Source of the DNA: Bacteroidales bacterium
GTDB lineage: Bacteria; Bacteroidota; Bacteroidia; Bacteroidales; Muribaculaceae
NCBI GenBank assembly: GCA_910575545.1
Contig: CAJTFH010000012.1
Location: 1-64,000 of the forward strand
Direction: 5' to 3'
DNA: 64,000 nucleotides
The notes below the pieces were generated by a model that was not told the DNA's origin, did no database searches, and was given only the letters and a program-made list of their open reading frames with translations. Shown in pieces: positions 25,190 through 33,307 of the stretch. Numbering within the stretch: the first letter of the stretch is position 1; each line of letters begins with the position of its first letter. The position numbers were made by a program, and so were the translations under genes.

Positions 25190-26134
25190 TTACTTTTTTT
25201 TTCGACGCTCAACCTCGGCCTTTAACGCGGCTTTCCTTTGCGTCCACACTTCATAAGCTGCGGCGGCTTTCTCGTTTTCCTCGCCTTTAGCCTTTGCGTC
25301 ATCGAGTTTCTTTTTATGTTTTGACACGTTGGAGTTGGCGGAGTTGAGTTTTCCCACAAGTTCAACATCGGAGAGGGCGGTCAGGTCCTCGGTCGCCTCC
25401 ATTTCGCGGAACTTGGCGGCTTTGCCGAGAATCGAGCCGGTTTCCCGGTAATGTTCGAGTTCGTCCCAGATTTCGCGATTCTTCAGATACTCGGTTACGA
25501 TTGTCTCACATTCGGCGGCAGCTTGGGCGGAATCAGCGTCGCCGAGTGCCTGGAGACGGACGAACGCGGCTTTATAGTTGCCGTATGCGGTGAACATATC
25601 GGCCACCAGCACTTTCAGAATGTCGGGGCAGTCCGGGGAGTTAAGGAACGGATATTTTTCGCGGAAACGTATCATCTTTCTGACAGGCTCCGGGGCCTCG
25701 GCATATTTGGAGCGGGCTTTTTCCAGTTCCTCGGTAAGTTCGTCGATTCGGTCGGCGTTGTCGTCCATGGACAACACTCGCTCCTGAAAATCGGGGCTTA
25801 CCAGTTCGTCGACGCTTACACCGAAAGAATCCGCCAGTTCGATAAGTGCGGTTTCATCATCAACCGGAACGGTTTTAACCGGGGCTTTCGTCTCGATCAT
25901 GGCTTGCTTCGTTTTTGCCCGGCGCGGAAGTGCGGCAAACTCCGTTTCGGTAAGTCCGGCGATTTTGCGAAGTTCATCAAACAGTATTTCGCGGGTAGTG
26001 GCGGTATCATCGACGACAAAACGGCGTTTTAACATCAGATTCACACCGAAACGCTGGTACAGTGCCACGCCCTCATTATAGTCTCGCGGGCCTTTAAGGT
26101 ATTCGGTAATTACTTTTCTTTTGTCCTGTTCCAT
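25190..26134 (-). CDS. Hypothetical prophage coiled-coil protein
   Basis: This 314-aa protein starts MEQDKRKVITEYLKGPRDYN (ATG at 26134). The first half is of mixed composition, with a short conserved-looking YNEGVALYQRFGVNLMLKRR segment. A coiled coil spans about residues 130-165 and another the C-terminal 60 residues, ending in ERRKKK. It has its own TAATTTTG box upstream, so it may start a transcription unit running into terminase. Ends with A9, see the frameshift note. The family is not recognised. Confidence 0.55.
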   Translation of the reverse strand: MEQDKRKVITEYLKGPRDYNEGVALYQRFGVNLMLKRRFVVDDTATTREILFDELRKIAGLTETEFAALPRRAKTKQAMIETKAPVKTVPVDDETALIELADSFGVSVDELVSPDFQERVLSMDDNADRIDELTEELEKARSKYAEAPEPVRKMIRFREKYPFLNSPDCPDILKVLVADMFTAYGNYKAAFVRLQALGDADSAQAAAECETIVTEYLKNREIWDELEHYRETGSILGKAAKFREMEATEDLTALSDVELVGKLNSANSNVSKHKKKLDDAKAKGEENEKAAAAYEVWTQRKAALKAEVERRKKK

Positions 26135-26155
26135 GATATAAAGTTTTTGACAGTA

Positions 26156-26179
26156 CAAAATTAAGCGACGGTAATTACC
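26156..26179 (-). promoter_or_regulatory. -7 box and palindrome before the 26134 gene
   Basis: TAATTTTG (26156-26163, minus) matches TAnnTTTG. Just upstream is the perfect palindrome GGTAATTACC at 26170-26179, placed where a repressor could block polymerase. It lies 22 bp from the start codon. Confidence 0.5.
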
Positions 26180-26194
26180 GGCTAAAAGACAAAA

Positions 26195-26226
26195 CGCTCC
26201 AAAGGGCGGCTAATACCTTCGGAGCG
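26195..26226 (-). terminator. Terminator after toxin-antitoxin operon
   Basis: CGCTCC and GGAGCG arms form a stem on the minus strand followed by TTTTGTCTTTT. It separates the antitoxin gene from the 26134 gene. Confidence 0.65.
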
Positions 26227-26248
26227 ATTCAATATTATTTGCGGCCTG

Positions 26249-26596
26249 TTATATTCGGTTTCCGAGAGTAACAGGGGTAAGGCCTTCGCAATTTATAGAG
26301 AAGTTGGCACTCAATCCGAGAGCCTTCAACACCCGGACGATAGTAGATATTGTAAGGTTGCGGCCACTTTCAATTTTGGAAATTTGCGCAGTCTGAACCC
26401 CCACACGTTCTCCGAGTTGGGCTTGTGTCAGATTCATAGCCTTGCGGGCATTCTTTATCGACGCGCCGATTAAAGCGGCTTCCACGTCAGCGTCAAACGC
26501 CTCACGTTCGGGGGTGCTTTTCACACCTACAAATTCATCGGTAATTTCTCCGAGGGTGTACCACTTTTTTTTCATATCATTTGTTTTTTTCATCAA
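26249..26596 (-). CDS. XRE-family antitoxin (HigA-like)
   Basis: This 115-aa protein has a central helix-turn-helix (KNARKAMNLTQAQLGERVGV to QTAQISKIESGRNLT, about residues 51-85). A weakly conserved N terminus and a C-terminal segment follow. It is the second gene of a toxin-first pair, overlapping the toxin stop by 20 nt, as in higBA-type systems. It would neutralise the toxin and repress the operon, probably at the perfect palindrome at 26961-26976. Confidence 0.8.
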   Translation of the reverse strand: MMKKTNDMKKKWYTLGEITDEFVGVKSTPEREAFDADVEAALIGASIKNARKAMNLTQAQLGERVGVQTAQISKIESGRNLTISTIVRVLKALGLSANFSINCEGLTPVTLGNRI

Positions 26597-26921
26597 AATA
26601 TTCTTTTCTTAATCTTTCTGCCTTTTCAATTTCTTTTCCGGGTGTTTTGCGCGTTTTCTTGACAAACCCATGTGTGGTGATTATCAAGGCTTGTTCTTCT
26701 GTGTCCCAGAACGCAAGCAGACGGTAAGCAATTCCCATATAAAGCGTTCTAAACTCCCAAATGTCGGAATCTTCCAATTTCTTGAACAATTCTTTATCCT
26801 GAAGGCCTCCGGCTACAACAGTAATGTTATAGATGATTTTCTTTGCAGCCTTAACCGGGAGAGTGCTTAGAAACTCCCTTACTTCCTTGCTAAGGATAAC
26901 ATTATATTTGGGTTTGTCCAT
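26577..26921 (-). CDS. RelE/HigB-type toxin
   Basis: This 114-aa protein fits the Gp49/HigB-like toxin family, with an N-terminal ILSKEVREFLSTLPVKAAKK helix pair and a beta-sheet core. It contains DIWEFRTLYMGIAYRLLAFW (about residues 53-72) and KTRKTPGKEIEKAERLRKEY at the C-terminal end. Such toxins cleave ribosome-bound mRNA. It is coupled to the HTH antitoxin. Its position inside the structural gene run, with its own promoter and terminators, marks it as a moron-like unit. Confidence 0.85.
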   Translation of the reverse strand: MDKPKYNVILSKEVREFLSTLPVKAAKKIIYNITVVAGGLQDKELFKKLEDSDIWEFRTLYMGIAYRLLAFWDTEEQALIITTHGFVKKTRKTPGKEIEKAERLRKEYFDEKNK

Positions 26922-26944
26922 AAATGCTTTTCTTAATTACAATG

Positions 26945-26976
26945 CAAAGTTACAAAAAGTTTTCCATATATGGAAA
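26945..26976 (-). promoter_or_regulatory. Toxin-antitoxin promoter with perfect palindromic operator
   Basis: TAACTTTG at 26945-26952 is a -7 box. A perfect 16-bp palindrome TTTCCATATATGGAAA at 26961-26976 lies in its -20 to -35 region. This is the expected position of an operator for the antitoxin or the toxin-antitoxin complex. Confidence 0.7.
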
Positions 26977-26993
26977 TATTTACGCGCAAAAAA

Positions 26994-27019
26994 ATCCCCG
27001 AAGCCGGAGCCTCGGGGAT
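26994..27019 (-). terminator. Strong terminator after the 27046 gene
   Basis: ATCCCCGA (26994-27001) and TCGGGGAT (27012-27019) form an 8-bp stem on the minus strand followed by TTTTTTT. It ends the capsid transcript before the toxin-antitoxin unit. Confidence 0.85.
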
Positions 27020-27045
27020 ATATGTCGGGAAATGAGCCGGTAGAA

Positions 27046-27858
27046 TCAGGCGGGGACGTATCGGCTTTGTTCTATCCATATCAGGCCGCCTTCTCCGGCG
27101 TCAAAAGCGCGGAGGGTGAGCTGGGCACCTTCTGAAGCAGTGAACACCTTGCCGCCACGCAACAGGATTTTTCCGCTCGTATGGGAAACGGTCGGTGATG
27201 TACCGGCAGCCCCCAGAAGCGTTATAACCGCGTCATGCGCTCCGCCCTCTATCTCGTCGATGACAGCAGAACCGCCCGAAAGTTGGTATTGCCCTTCGGT
27301 AACGAACGGGACCACTTTAACGCCGGCCTCGACGACTGAAACAGGTTCTTCGAGGGGTACGGTACCCTTATATATCTTGATGTCGTCGCCTTTGGAGATT
27401 TGGGCGAGGGTGAACTCGTTGGTGTTGCTTTCGTTGTTCCCGGTATAGGAGGTGTTGATTTTACACGGATTGCAGATTGAACCGATAAGGTCGGCGGGCT
27501 TGCCGGAGCAATAGCGCATAATGCCGATAAATTTTGAGTTCAGTTCGTTGACTTTGAACTCGCGCAACTCCTGACTGTTTCCGGGGTGGTTGAACTTGAT
27601 AGAGGGGGTAAAACCGATTTGGTCGGTTTCGCCTTCGGCTGCGCTGGTAACTTCTGCTGTTCCCTGCGTCATGTAGATACCGATTCCATAACGGCCGGGC
27701 TTCATAACGATATTGTCGACAATTACAACGCCTTTGTCGTCAGGAGACGGCATAAACGCGATGTCATCAGTATTGATAAGCACCAGAACGTCGCGGAGCT
27801 GAATCCCTGTACCGGGATTGCCGGGGGCGCGTCCGACGGATTTTCTTATATATGTCAT
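27046..27858 (-). CDS. Virion structural protein (tail tube-like)
   Basis: This 270-aa protein is rich in Gly, Val and Thr with long beta stretches, starting MTYIRKSVGRAPGNPGTGIQ. The C-terminal 70 residues (SGGSAVIDEIEGGAHDAVIT and following) resemble an appended immunoglobulin-like or decoration domain. It lies directly after the capsid gene and before a strong terminator. It is plausibly a major tail tube or head-decorating protein; high expression would fit its place next to the capsid. I cannot separate these options. Confidence 0.5.
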   Translation of the reverse strand: MTYIRKSVGRAPGNPGTGIQLRDVLVLINTDDIAFMPSPDDKGVVIVDNIVMKPGRYGIGIYMTQGTAEVTSAAEGETDQIGFTPSIKFNHPGNSQELREFKVNELNSKFIGIMRYCSGKPADLIGSICNPCKINTSYTGNNESNTNEFTLAQISKGDDIKIYKGTVPLEEPVSVVEAGVKVVPFVTEGQYQLSGGSAVIDEIEGGAHDAVITLLGAAGTSPTVSHTSGKILLRGGKVFTASEGAQLTLRAFDAGEGGLIWIEQSRYVPA

Positions 27859-27936
27859 GTCGATGAAATTTTATGGTTTGAAATTTAAGGCACGGGGCGC
27901 GGCGCATTATCCGCGCCCCGGCCATTATCGGTAGGT

Positions 27937-30126
27937 TTAACCGCGTTCCACCTCGTAGAATTTGCCGTCGGCGGCCTTCACCAGTTTGATGAACGAACCG
28001 GCCTTCAGCGTCATGGCGGCGGAAAGTGCGAAGTTACCGGCGTTGGCGATTGTCGAGGCGTTGTCGGCTCCGGCTCCGTGGATTGTGTAGACTGTTCCCG
28101 GAACTGCGTCGGTCAGGTCGGTAATCGCGGTGGCCTGTGTGTTGGCGTTGGTGACGAAAACGGTAGCACCCTGAACGCTCGGAGTGGTCTCGTCGGCGGG
28201 GAACTCGTAGGAATCGCCCGGAGCGGTGGCACGTTCGATTTCGATGAATTTGCCGTCGGCGCGTTTCATCACACGGAGGATTTCGCCTTTCTTGGGTGTC
28301 CATACAGCCGAAAGGAGGGAGAATTTTCCGTTTTTCTTGATTGTTACGCCGCTGTTTCCGTCGACACCGCATTTCAGGGATATGACTTGCCCCACGGCGG
28401 CGTTGGCGATGTCTGTAATCTCGAACACCGAACTGTTGGCTACTGTTACGATTGACGAGTGGAGAAGCGCGGAGGGATTCGCGTCGGGGCCGGTTTCGAG
28501 GAAGAAGGAATCCGGGCGGTCATAGTCATTGCACCACACAAGCTGACGGGAACCGTCCATGTCGGCGGGGTCGGTGTATTTGAAGCCGACAGCCTCTGCG
28601 GCCAGACCTTCTTTCCATTCGCTCCATGCCTTCAGGCTCCAGTCCTCCTGTTCGAGGTTGAAACGGAGCATTTCGCCGGCGACATGGTCGTATGTGTGGA
28701 AATTGCCTTCTATGGTCCAGAATATACGGTGGTGATTGTCAGCGTTGGAAATCGTCTTGATTCTCACGCCGGGGAACTCCTTCACATAGGTGATATTCTC
28801 TTTATAGTCTACATTGCGGCCATAATGCGCCTCGTTATACTTGTGATACCACGGGAGCATGAAGGAAGGGATATACAGAACGATTGTGCCGGTATCGCGG
28901 AACACCGAGGGAATCATTGACGTGCCGAGGTAGAACACTTCGCCGATATTGGCGGGGGTGATTCGCGGGAGGTTGAACGGCTTAATCTGGTAAACGGTCT
29001 TGCCGGAAGTGCCTCCGTTGGGAGTGAAGTCGGTATGTCCTTCCACTTTCTTGCGGATGTATTCATACAGACCGTCGGCGGCTTCCATTGCACGGCCGGG
29101 AACGTTGGGATTGGGGTCTTTGCGAACACCGTTAATGCGGCGTTGCTCGCGCTCGTTATGGAGTTTCTTCGCCGTTTCTGCAAGCAGATACTCGATGAAT
29201 GAGAGTTTTACGGCGTTTGAACCCTCCTTGTTCAAGTGGCCTATCCAGCTCTTTTCGATAGCCTTCAGGTTCTTGAAGCGATAAGCGAACATAACATCGT
29301 ACATTCGCAGGGTCTCGTGGTCGAACTCGTAAGAGCCTTTTGTAACGTTGTCGAAGTCGCTGTCCTGTGTGTTGTCGGCCTGTGAGAACTCGCCCAGCCA
29401 GATATTAACCAGCGTGTCGAGGTCCTGATGGCCGGATTCGAGCGGGAAAAGCGTTTCGATTGTCGGCAGCTCGCGGAGAAACGACTGAAGGCGGTCGCGC
29501 CACGGCAGACGGTAGAACGCGCCGAGGTCGTCCTGAAGGCGTTTGTAATCTACGCGGTTAGCCGTCGCCACGGCGAGGCTCTGGCCCTGTGCCGCGAGAA
29601 GCGCGGCCTTTGCTCGCATATTGTAGGGGCGGTCGAGGCTGAAGAACTCGCCAGACATTCCGCCGAGCTGTTCGGTGTCGTCGAGGTTGAAAGCTTCAGG
29701 TGTCGCGCCGCTCTGTCCGGCACCCTTGCCGGGGTCGGATTCGGGAAGTTCGGCAAGTGCCTTAATCTTTTCGTTGAGTGCGGCGATTTCCGTCTCCTTG
29801 GCCTTGATTGCTGCGGCGTGTGCCTGTGCGTCGGTGGCGTTCTTCGTTTTCAGTGCTTCCAGTTCTTCAGACGTTTTTGTAAGCTGCGACACGGTATTTC
29901 CGAGGATAACCTTTAACGCTGCGTCCTGTCTGTCTTTGGAAGGTTCTACGGCTGGAGCCGGGTCGTTCAAGGCTGCGGCGAAATCGTCAAGGAACTTGTC
30001 GGTGAATCCGTAACCTTTGAGGGTTTCGCGTTCCTCGGCCGAAAGGCTCTTTTTACCGTCTTTCTCCTGAAAGGCGGTAAGTCCGAGAATACCGAGAATC
30101 GCGGGGATAAAATTCGCAAAATTCAT
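27937..30126 (-). CDS. Major capsid protein with fused scaffold and C-terminal repeats
   Basis: This 729-aa protein has three parts. Residues 1-165 contain a hydrophobic start and a coiled coil (SQLTKTSEELEALKTKNATD and following), typical of a scaffold. Residues 170-570 fit an HK97-type capsid core, with MYDVMFAYRFKNLKAIEKSW and FWTIEGNFHTYDHVAGEMLR. Residues 575-729 hold two tandem repeats of about 75 residues, ending ADGKFIEIERA and ADGKFYEVERG. The S49 protease gene immediately upstream probably cuts the scaffold off. The repeats look like fused decoration domains. Confidence 0.75.
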   Translation of the reverse strand: MNFANFIPAILGILGLTAFQEKDGKKSLSAEERETLKGYGFTDKFLDDFAAALNDPAPAVEPSKDRQDAALKVILGNTVSQLTKTSEELEALKTKNATDAQAHAAAIKAKETEIAALNEKIKALAELPESDPGKGAGQSGATPEAFNLDDTEQLGGMSGEFFSLDRPYNMRAKAALLAAQGQSLAVATANRVDYKRLQDDLGAFYRLPWRDRLQSFLRELPTIETLFPLESGHQDLDTLVNIWLGEFSQADNTQDSDFDNVTKGSYEFDHETLRMYDVMFAYRFKNLKAIEKSWIGHLNKEGSNAVKLSFIEYLLAETAKKLHNEREQRRINGVRKDPNPNVPGRAMEAADGLYEYIRKKVEGHTDFTPNGGTSGKTVYQIKPFNLPRITPANIGEVFYLGTSMIPSVFRDTGTIVLYIPSFMLPWYHKYNEAHYGRNVDYKENITYVKEFPGVRIKTISNADNHHRIFWTIEGNFHTYDHVAGEMLRFNLEQEDWSLKAWSEWKEGLAAEAVGFKYTDPADMDGSRQLVWCNDYDRPDSFFLETGPDANPSALLHSSIVTVANSSVFEITDIANAAVGQVISLKCGVDGNSGVTIKKNGKFSLLSAVWTPKKGEILRVMKRADGKFIEIERATAPGDSYEFPADETTPSVQGATVFVTNANTQATAITDLTDAVPGTVYTIHGAGADNASTIANAGNFALSAAMTLKAGSFIKLVKAADGKFYEVERG

Positions 30127-30154
30127 CTTTTACTCTGTGTTAATTGGTGGTTAA

Positions 30155-31024
30155 TTACTGATATAATTGTTGTGCCTTCCGGCTCGTTGCCTGTGCCAAC
30201 ACCCATTTCACCGCGTCGGCCACACCTCCGAACTGGTCTATGTAGCCGAGTTCAACCGCCTCGTTGCCATCGAACATCTCGCCACGGAAAAGCGGTAATT
30301 TCGGGTCATATTCGATTCCGAGGTTTCGGGCCACGGTTTCGGCAAAGATTTTATGAATTTTTTCGGCGCGGGCCTTGATGAGTGATTCGTCGTTGTTCTC
30401 GACAAGTACGCGGGTTTCCTTGTTCTTCAGGTCGGCGGTGTCGGGATATATTTCCCGGTAGTCGATTCCGTTCATCTTGAAAAACTCGCGGAAACTGTAA
30501 TGTGTGCAGACGATTCCGACGCTCCCCACTTCGCAAAGTGGAGACGCGATGAAAGTGCGGTCGCTGGCCGTGCCTAACCAAAAATGGGCGGAGGCCATTA
30601 TGCCGGTTACGACTGTGGCCGTCGGCTTTTTGCAGTTTTCCACGGCTGCGGCCGCCATATCGAGATTCGACACCATGCCGCCGGGGCCGTCTATCACAAA
30701 AACGATTCCGCAGATATTGGGATTCAGTTCCGCCGCCTCGATTTGCTTTGCAACCCACTCCGATTCCCACGAATAAAGAACCCCGGTAAGAGTTATCACG
30801 GCGATAGAATCAACCGGCAGGGAAATATCGTCAAGTTCATACCATTTCGCCATATAGGGAGCGGCGGTCGCCTTGACGGTACATTTGTCGTCCTCGTTGA
30901 GTTTGGCGGAGGCGGCCTCTATATTGCCGGCCACAATCGCCGGCATGATGAGCGACACGAAACTTTCAAAATCATGTCGCCGTATGGTCCAGTTGTCGGA
31001 AAATATACGTTGGAGCCTGTTCAT
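30155..31024 (-). CDS. S49-family prohead protease (SppA/ClpP-like)
   Basis: This 289-aa serine protease would mature the capsid precursor. IDGPGG at residues 111-116 (oxyanion loop) and GIMASAHFWLGTASD with nucleophile S145 match S49 peptidases. GEMFDGNEAVELGYIDQFGG near residue 248 is the conserved S49 C-terminal motif. It is directly upstream of the scaffold-capsid fusion gene (28 nt), the usual pairing. No signal peptide is present. Confidence 0.88.
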   Translation of the reverse strand: MNRLQRIFSDNWTIRRHDFESFVSLIMPAIVAGNIEAASAKLNEDDKCTVKATAAPYMAKWYELDDISLPVDSIAVITLTGVLYSWESEWVAKQIEAAELNPNICGIVFVIDGPGGMVSNLDMAAAAVENCKKPTATVVTGIMASAHFWLGTASDRTFIASPLCEVGSVGIVCTHYSFREFFKMNGIDYREIYPDTADLKNKETRVLVENNDESLIKARAEKIHKIFAETVARNLGIEYDPKLPLFRGEMFDGNEAVELGYIDQFGGVADAVKWVLAQATSRKAQQLYQ

Positions 31025-31076
31025 GCAGTTATTTTTGTCGCAAAATAACTACATATCGCGGGCGCGTGGAAGGACT

Positions 31077-31484
31077 TCAATCGGCTAAATATCCGTCCGG
31101 CTGTGTATCCTCCCCCGAAAGTGTAACGGCAAAAACACCGTTCCCGGTAGTGTAATCAAGGTTAAGAGAAAAGTCTGGGGAACCCGACACACGGGTGTTT
31201 CCGTTTTCATCGACGTATGTAGCCACCAGACGTTGGCATTTGTATGATTCCAGAATGTCGGCTGCGGAATCCGATACGCCGGAGCGGTCAAAAGTTATTT
31301 TCTTCTTGATAATCCCTTTGTCGGAGGTTGTCGATATTTTGATACTTCCCGGAACTGCGGCCGCGTCCTCGGGTGTTCCGACGGTTATCAGGATAACGCA
31401 GGAACGGTATCGGGCAAACCGCGTCAACCGGGCTACCGGGATAATCTTCAGGCTATGACATACCGAAACGGTCAACTGTTCCAT
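31077..31484 (-). CDS. Hypothetical prophage protein before head module
   Basis: This 135-aa protein starts MEQLTVSVCHSLKIIPVARL and is beta-rich with Thr/Ser-rich strands (ISTTSDKGIIKKKITFDRSG). It lies 52 nt before the protease gene. It may be a small virion or assembly protein. Not recognised. Confidence 0.5.
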   Translation of the reverse strand: MEQLTVSVCHSLKIIPVARLTRFARYRSCVILITVGTPEDAAAVPGSIKISTTSDKGIIKKKITFDRSGVSDSAADILESYKCQRLVATYVDENGNTRVSGSPDFSLNLDYTTGNGVFAVTLSGEDTQPDGYLAD

Positions 31485-31613
31485 AATTACAGACTATAAA
31501 TTATTGTTAATCAATCATTCAGCATTTTTCCGACACTTTTCCGACAAAATTACCCTCAAAAAAGGACAAAATCAATCATTTGGTAGGTAAAATAATCGCT
31601 GACTTTTATATAT

Positions 31614-32096
31614 TTATTTTCGCGAGTAGCGGCGTTTTGTCGTCCTCCGCTGCTTATCTCTCCAGCGTTGGTAATTCTTCAGTAGCGCATCTTCGGTGAT
31701 TGATTCTATTCCGTAGCGGCATATAAATTGAAAAACTGAATCCTTGAACTGAATACCCTTTAAGTGCTTGTTCTCGTCCATGAGGTCGTGCAGCTCGGCC
31801 CACATCATAAGGCGCATTTTGTCGCCGAGGCGTTTTGCAGCTCGCGCCGACAGATAATTGAACTGCTCCGGCGATTTGCCTCCGGCCATATTCGCGTCGC
31901 GTCGGTCCGGCAATGCAAATTCCAGATTGCCGGATTCAAGCGGGCAGTTAACAGGCCGTTTCTGAAGTAGGTCGTAAACAAGTATGTAAATGTCGAGTTT
32001 CGAGGGGAATCGGACGGCACCGACTTCCGGGTCGAAGTATTTCCCCCGGATATACTCGGCCACATACTGTTCGACTTGAATCTTTACTGTAATCAT
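31614..32096 (-). CDS. Hypothetical prophage regulator-like protein
   Basis: This 160-aa basic protein starts MITVKIQVEQYVAEYIRGKY. It has a short strand followed by helices, DMAGGKSPEQFNYLSARAA-like and LGDKMRLMMWAELHDLMDEN segments, and a very basic C terminus (RWRDKQRRTTKRRYSRK). The basic tail suggests nucleic-acid binding. It has a TAACTTTG box at 32124-32131 and is the first gene after the GTTAC-rich region. It may be a late-gene activator, by position only. Confidence 0.45.
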   Translation of the reverse strand: MITVKIQVEQYVAEYIRGKYFDPEVGAVRFPSKLDIYILVYDLLQKRPVNCPLESGNLEFALPDRRDANMAGGKSPEQFNYLSARAAKRLGDKMRLMMWAELHDLMDENKHLKGIQFKDSVFQFICRYGIESITEDALLKNYQRWRDKQRRTTKRRYSRK

Positions 32097-32123
32097 AGAG
32101 GGAGATTTGATTGATTATGAGCG

Positions 32124-32131
32124 CAAAGTTA
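32124..32131 (-). promoter_or_regulatory. -7 box of late or head operon
   Basis: TAACTTTG on the minus strand, 28 bp upstream of the 32096 start codon. It follows the 240-bp GTTAC repeat region, so the repeats may control this promoter. Confidence 0.55.
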
Positions 32132-32598
32132 AGAAAAAATTCCGACAATAGGATATTATACAGGCGACTGTGTTATTATATTACCGACTTGGCCAAGATT
32201 TAACGCGAAAACTTTGTTTTTTTGTAACACCGTTACAACCATTTGGAATCAAGCAATTTACACTCGTCACAGTTCAAAATTGCAGTTTGTAACGCCCCCT
32301 GCGTTTTGTTACTTTTTCACCTTTTCCTCCCTCCCCGAAAACGTGTAACAAACCGCAATTTTTTTGTTACGCCGATTGTTACCGAGTTTGTCACACCCTC
32401 TTTTTCTCTTAATTCCTTTGATTTTATATTGTTACCACCTTTTGCAAACATCTGTTACAAGGTAACAAAGATTTAGTAAGAAAAAGGAGGGGGTAAGGGG
32501 TGAGGTTCGGCAGTCGCGGTGTGGGTAAAAAGGAAGCCGGGCGGTCATGCGTGGTGCAAGTTCCGCCCGGCTCACGGCTCGAAAATTGAAAAAATACC
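32132..32598. other. Intergenic region between early and late genes
   Basis: About 470 bp with no gene I can support. It carries the GTTAC repeat cluster at 32224-32466. A pyrimidine-rich stretch with TTTTTCACCTTTTCCTCCC is centred near 32325. A GC-rich segment (32500-32585) precedes the methyltransferase stop codon. Confidence 0.6.
32224..32466. repeat. GTTAC/GTAAC repeat cluster, candidate origin or operator
   Basis: Ten GTTAC or GTAAC pentamers occur in 243 bp, at 32224, 32232, 32289, 32308, 32345, 32366, 32378, 32431, 32454 and 32462 (start positions). About half a copy would be expected by chance in both orientations. Several form palindromes (TGTAACaccGTTACA). The region also has T-rich and pyrimidine-rich tracts. 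It lies between the replication/methylase genes and the head genes, which suits a phage replication origin or a regulator-binding array. Confidence 0.6.
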
Positions 32599-33084
32599 TT
32601 ATTCATCAGTCTTCATAAAACAATACCACCGCGTCTTGCCCGAACGCCCGGTGATATGCCCGAATAACGGTTCTCGGCCGAATCGTTTTAGAATCGGCGC
32701 GACTTTGATTTGTTCCTCGTTCCATTTGAACACAAGAATGCCGAAAGGCTGCAATACTCTCCAGCACTCTGACAGACCTTGAGCAATGTCATTACGATAA
32801 TCTGCTGTCAGCCGTCCGTATTTGGCCCGCATATACGATGAATCACCACACCAACGGAGGTGGGGAGGGTCAAATACCACAAGCCGGAAAGTATCATCAG
32901 GAAAAGGCATACACCGAAAATCCGCCACAACATTGGGATTCACTTCAATAGTTCGCCCGTCGCATAGTTCAAGAGTTTCCCGACGAATATCCATAAACAT
33001 GGCCAAGGGATTGCTTTTGTCGTTCCAGAAGGAGCGGGAACCGCAACAAGCGTCAAGAATAGGCGGATAAGATTTATCGTTCAT
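32599..33084 (-). CDS. Class I SAM-dependent methyltransferase
   Basis: This 161-aa protein uses the ATG at 33084 (MNDKSYPPILDACCGSRSFW), since the longer frame would overlap its upstream neighbour heavily. SAM-binding motif I is LDACCGSRSFW; a catalytic-type motif VVFDPPHL lies about residues 64-71. DPPH in place of DPPY/W is a less common form. GILVFKWNEEQIKVAPILKR near the C terminus is typical. It may methylate phage DNA. The upstream neighbour overlaps it by 11 nt. Confidence 0.75.
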   Translation of the reverse strand: MNDKSYPPILDACCGSRSFWNDKSNPLAMFMDIRRETLELCDGRTIEVNPNVVADFRCMPFPDDTFRLVVFDPPHLRWCGDSSYMRAKYGRLTADYRNDIAQGLSECWRVLQPFGILVFKWNEEQIKVAPILKRFGREPLFGHITGRSGKTRWYCFMKTDE

Positions 33085-33307
33085 AAGGATTCCGGGGTGG
33101 TATTGGTTCGTCTGGAGTTTCCCATGTCGGGTGGCGGTGTCCGTGCAGTAATTTGCATAAATTACGCGCATGAATTCCGGCGCGATGACACTCTCTGTTA
33201 AAATCATCGTCAAACGTTCCTTCCATTGCACACAGGGTTTCCAACAATTCGCGTATTTCGTCGGCTTCGTTTCTTGCAAGCGAAATGCGGTCTTTATCTT
33301 TCTTCAT
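33074..33307 (-). CDS. Small hypothetical prophage protein
   Basis: This 77-aa protein has an N-terminal helix (ISLARNEADEIRELLETL) and a C-terminal His/Cys-bearing stretch (CHRAGIHARNLCKLLHGHRH). It is coupled to the C5 methyltransferase (4-nt overlap) and the SAM methyltransferase. It may be a small regulatory or DNA-binding protein. Function unknown. Confidence 0.5.
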   Translation of the reverse strand: MKKDKDRISLARNEADEIRELLETLCAMEGTFDDDFNRECHRAGIHARNLCKLLHGHRHPTWETPDEPIPPRNPYER

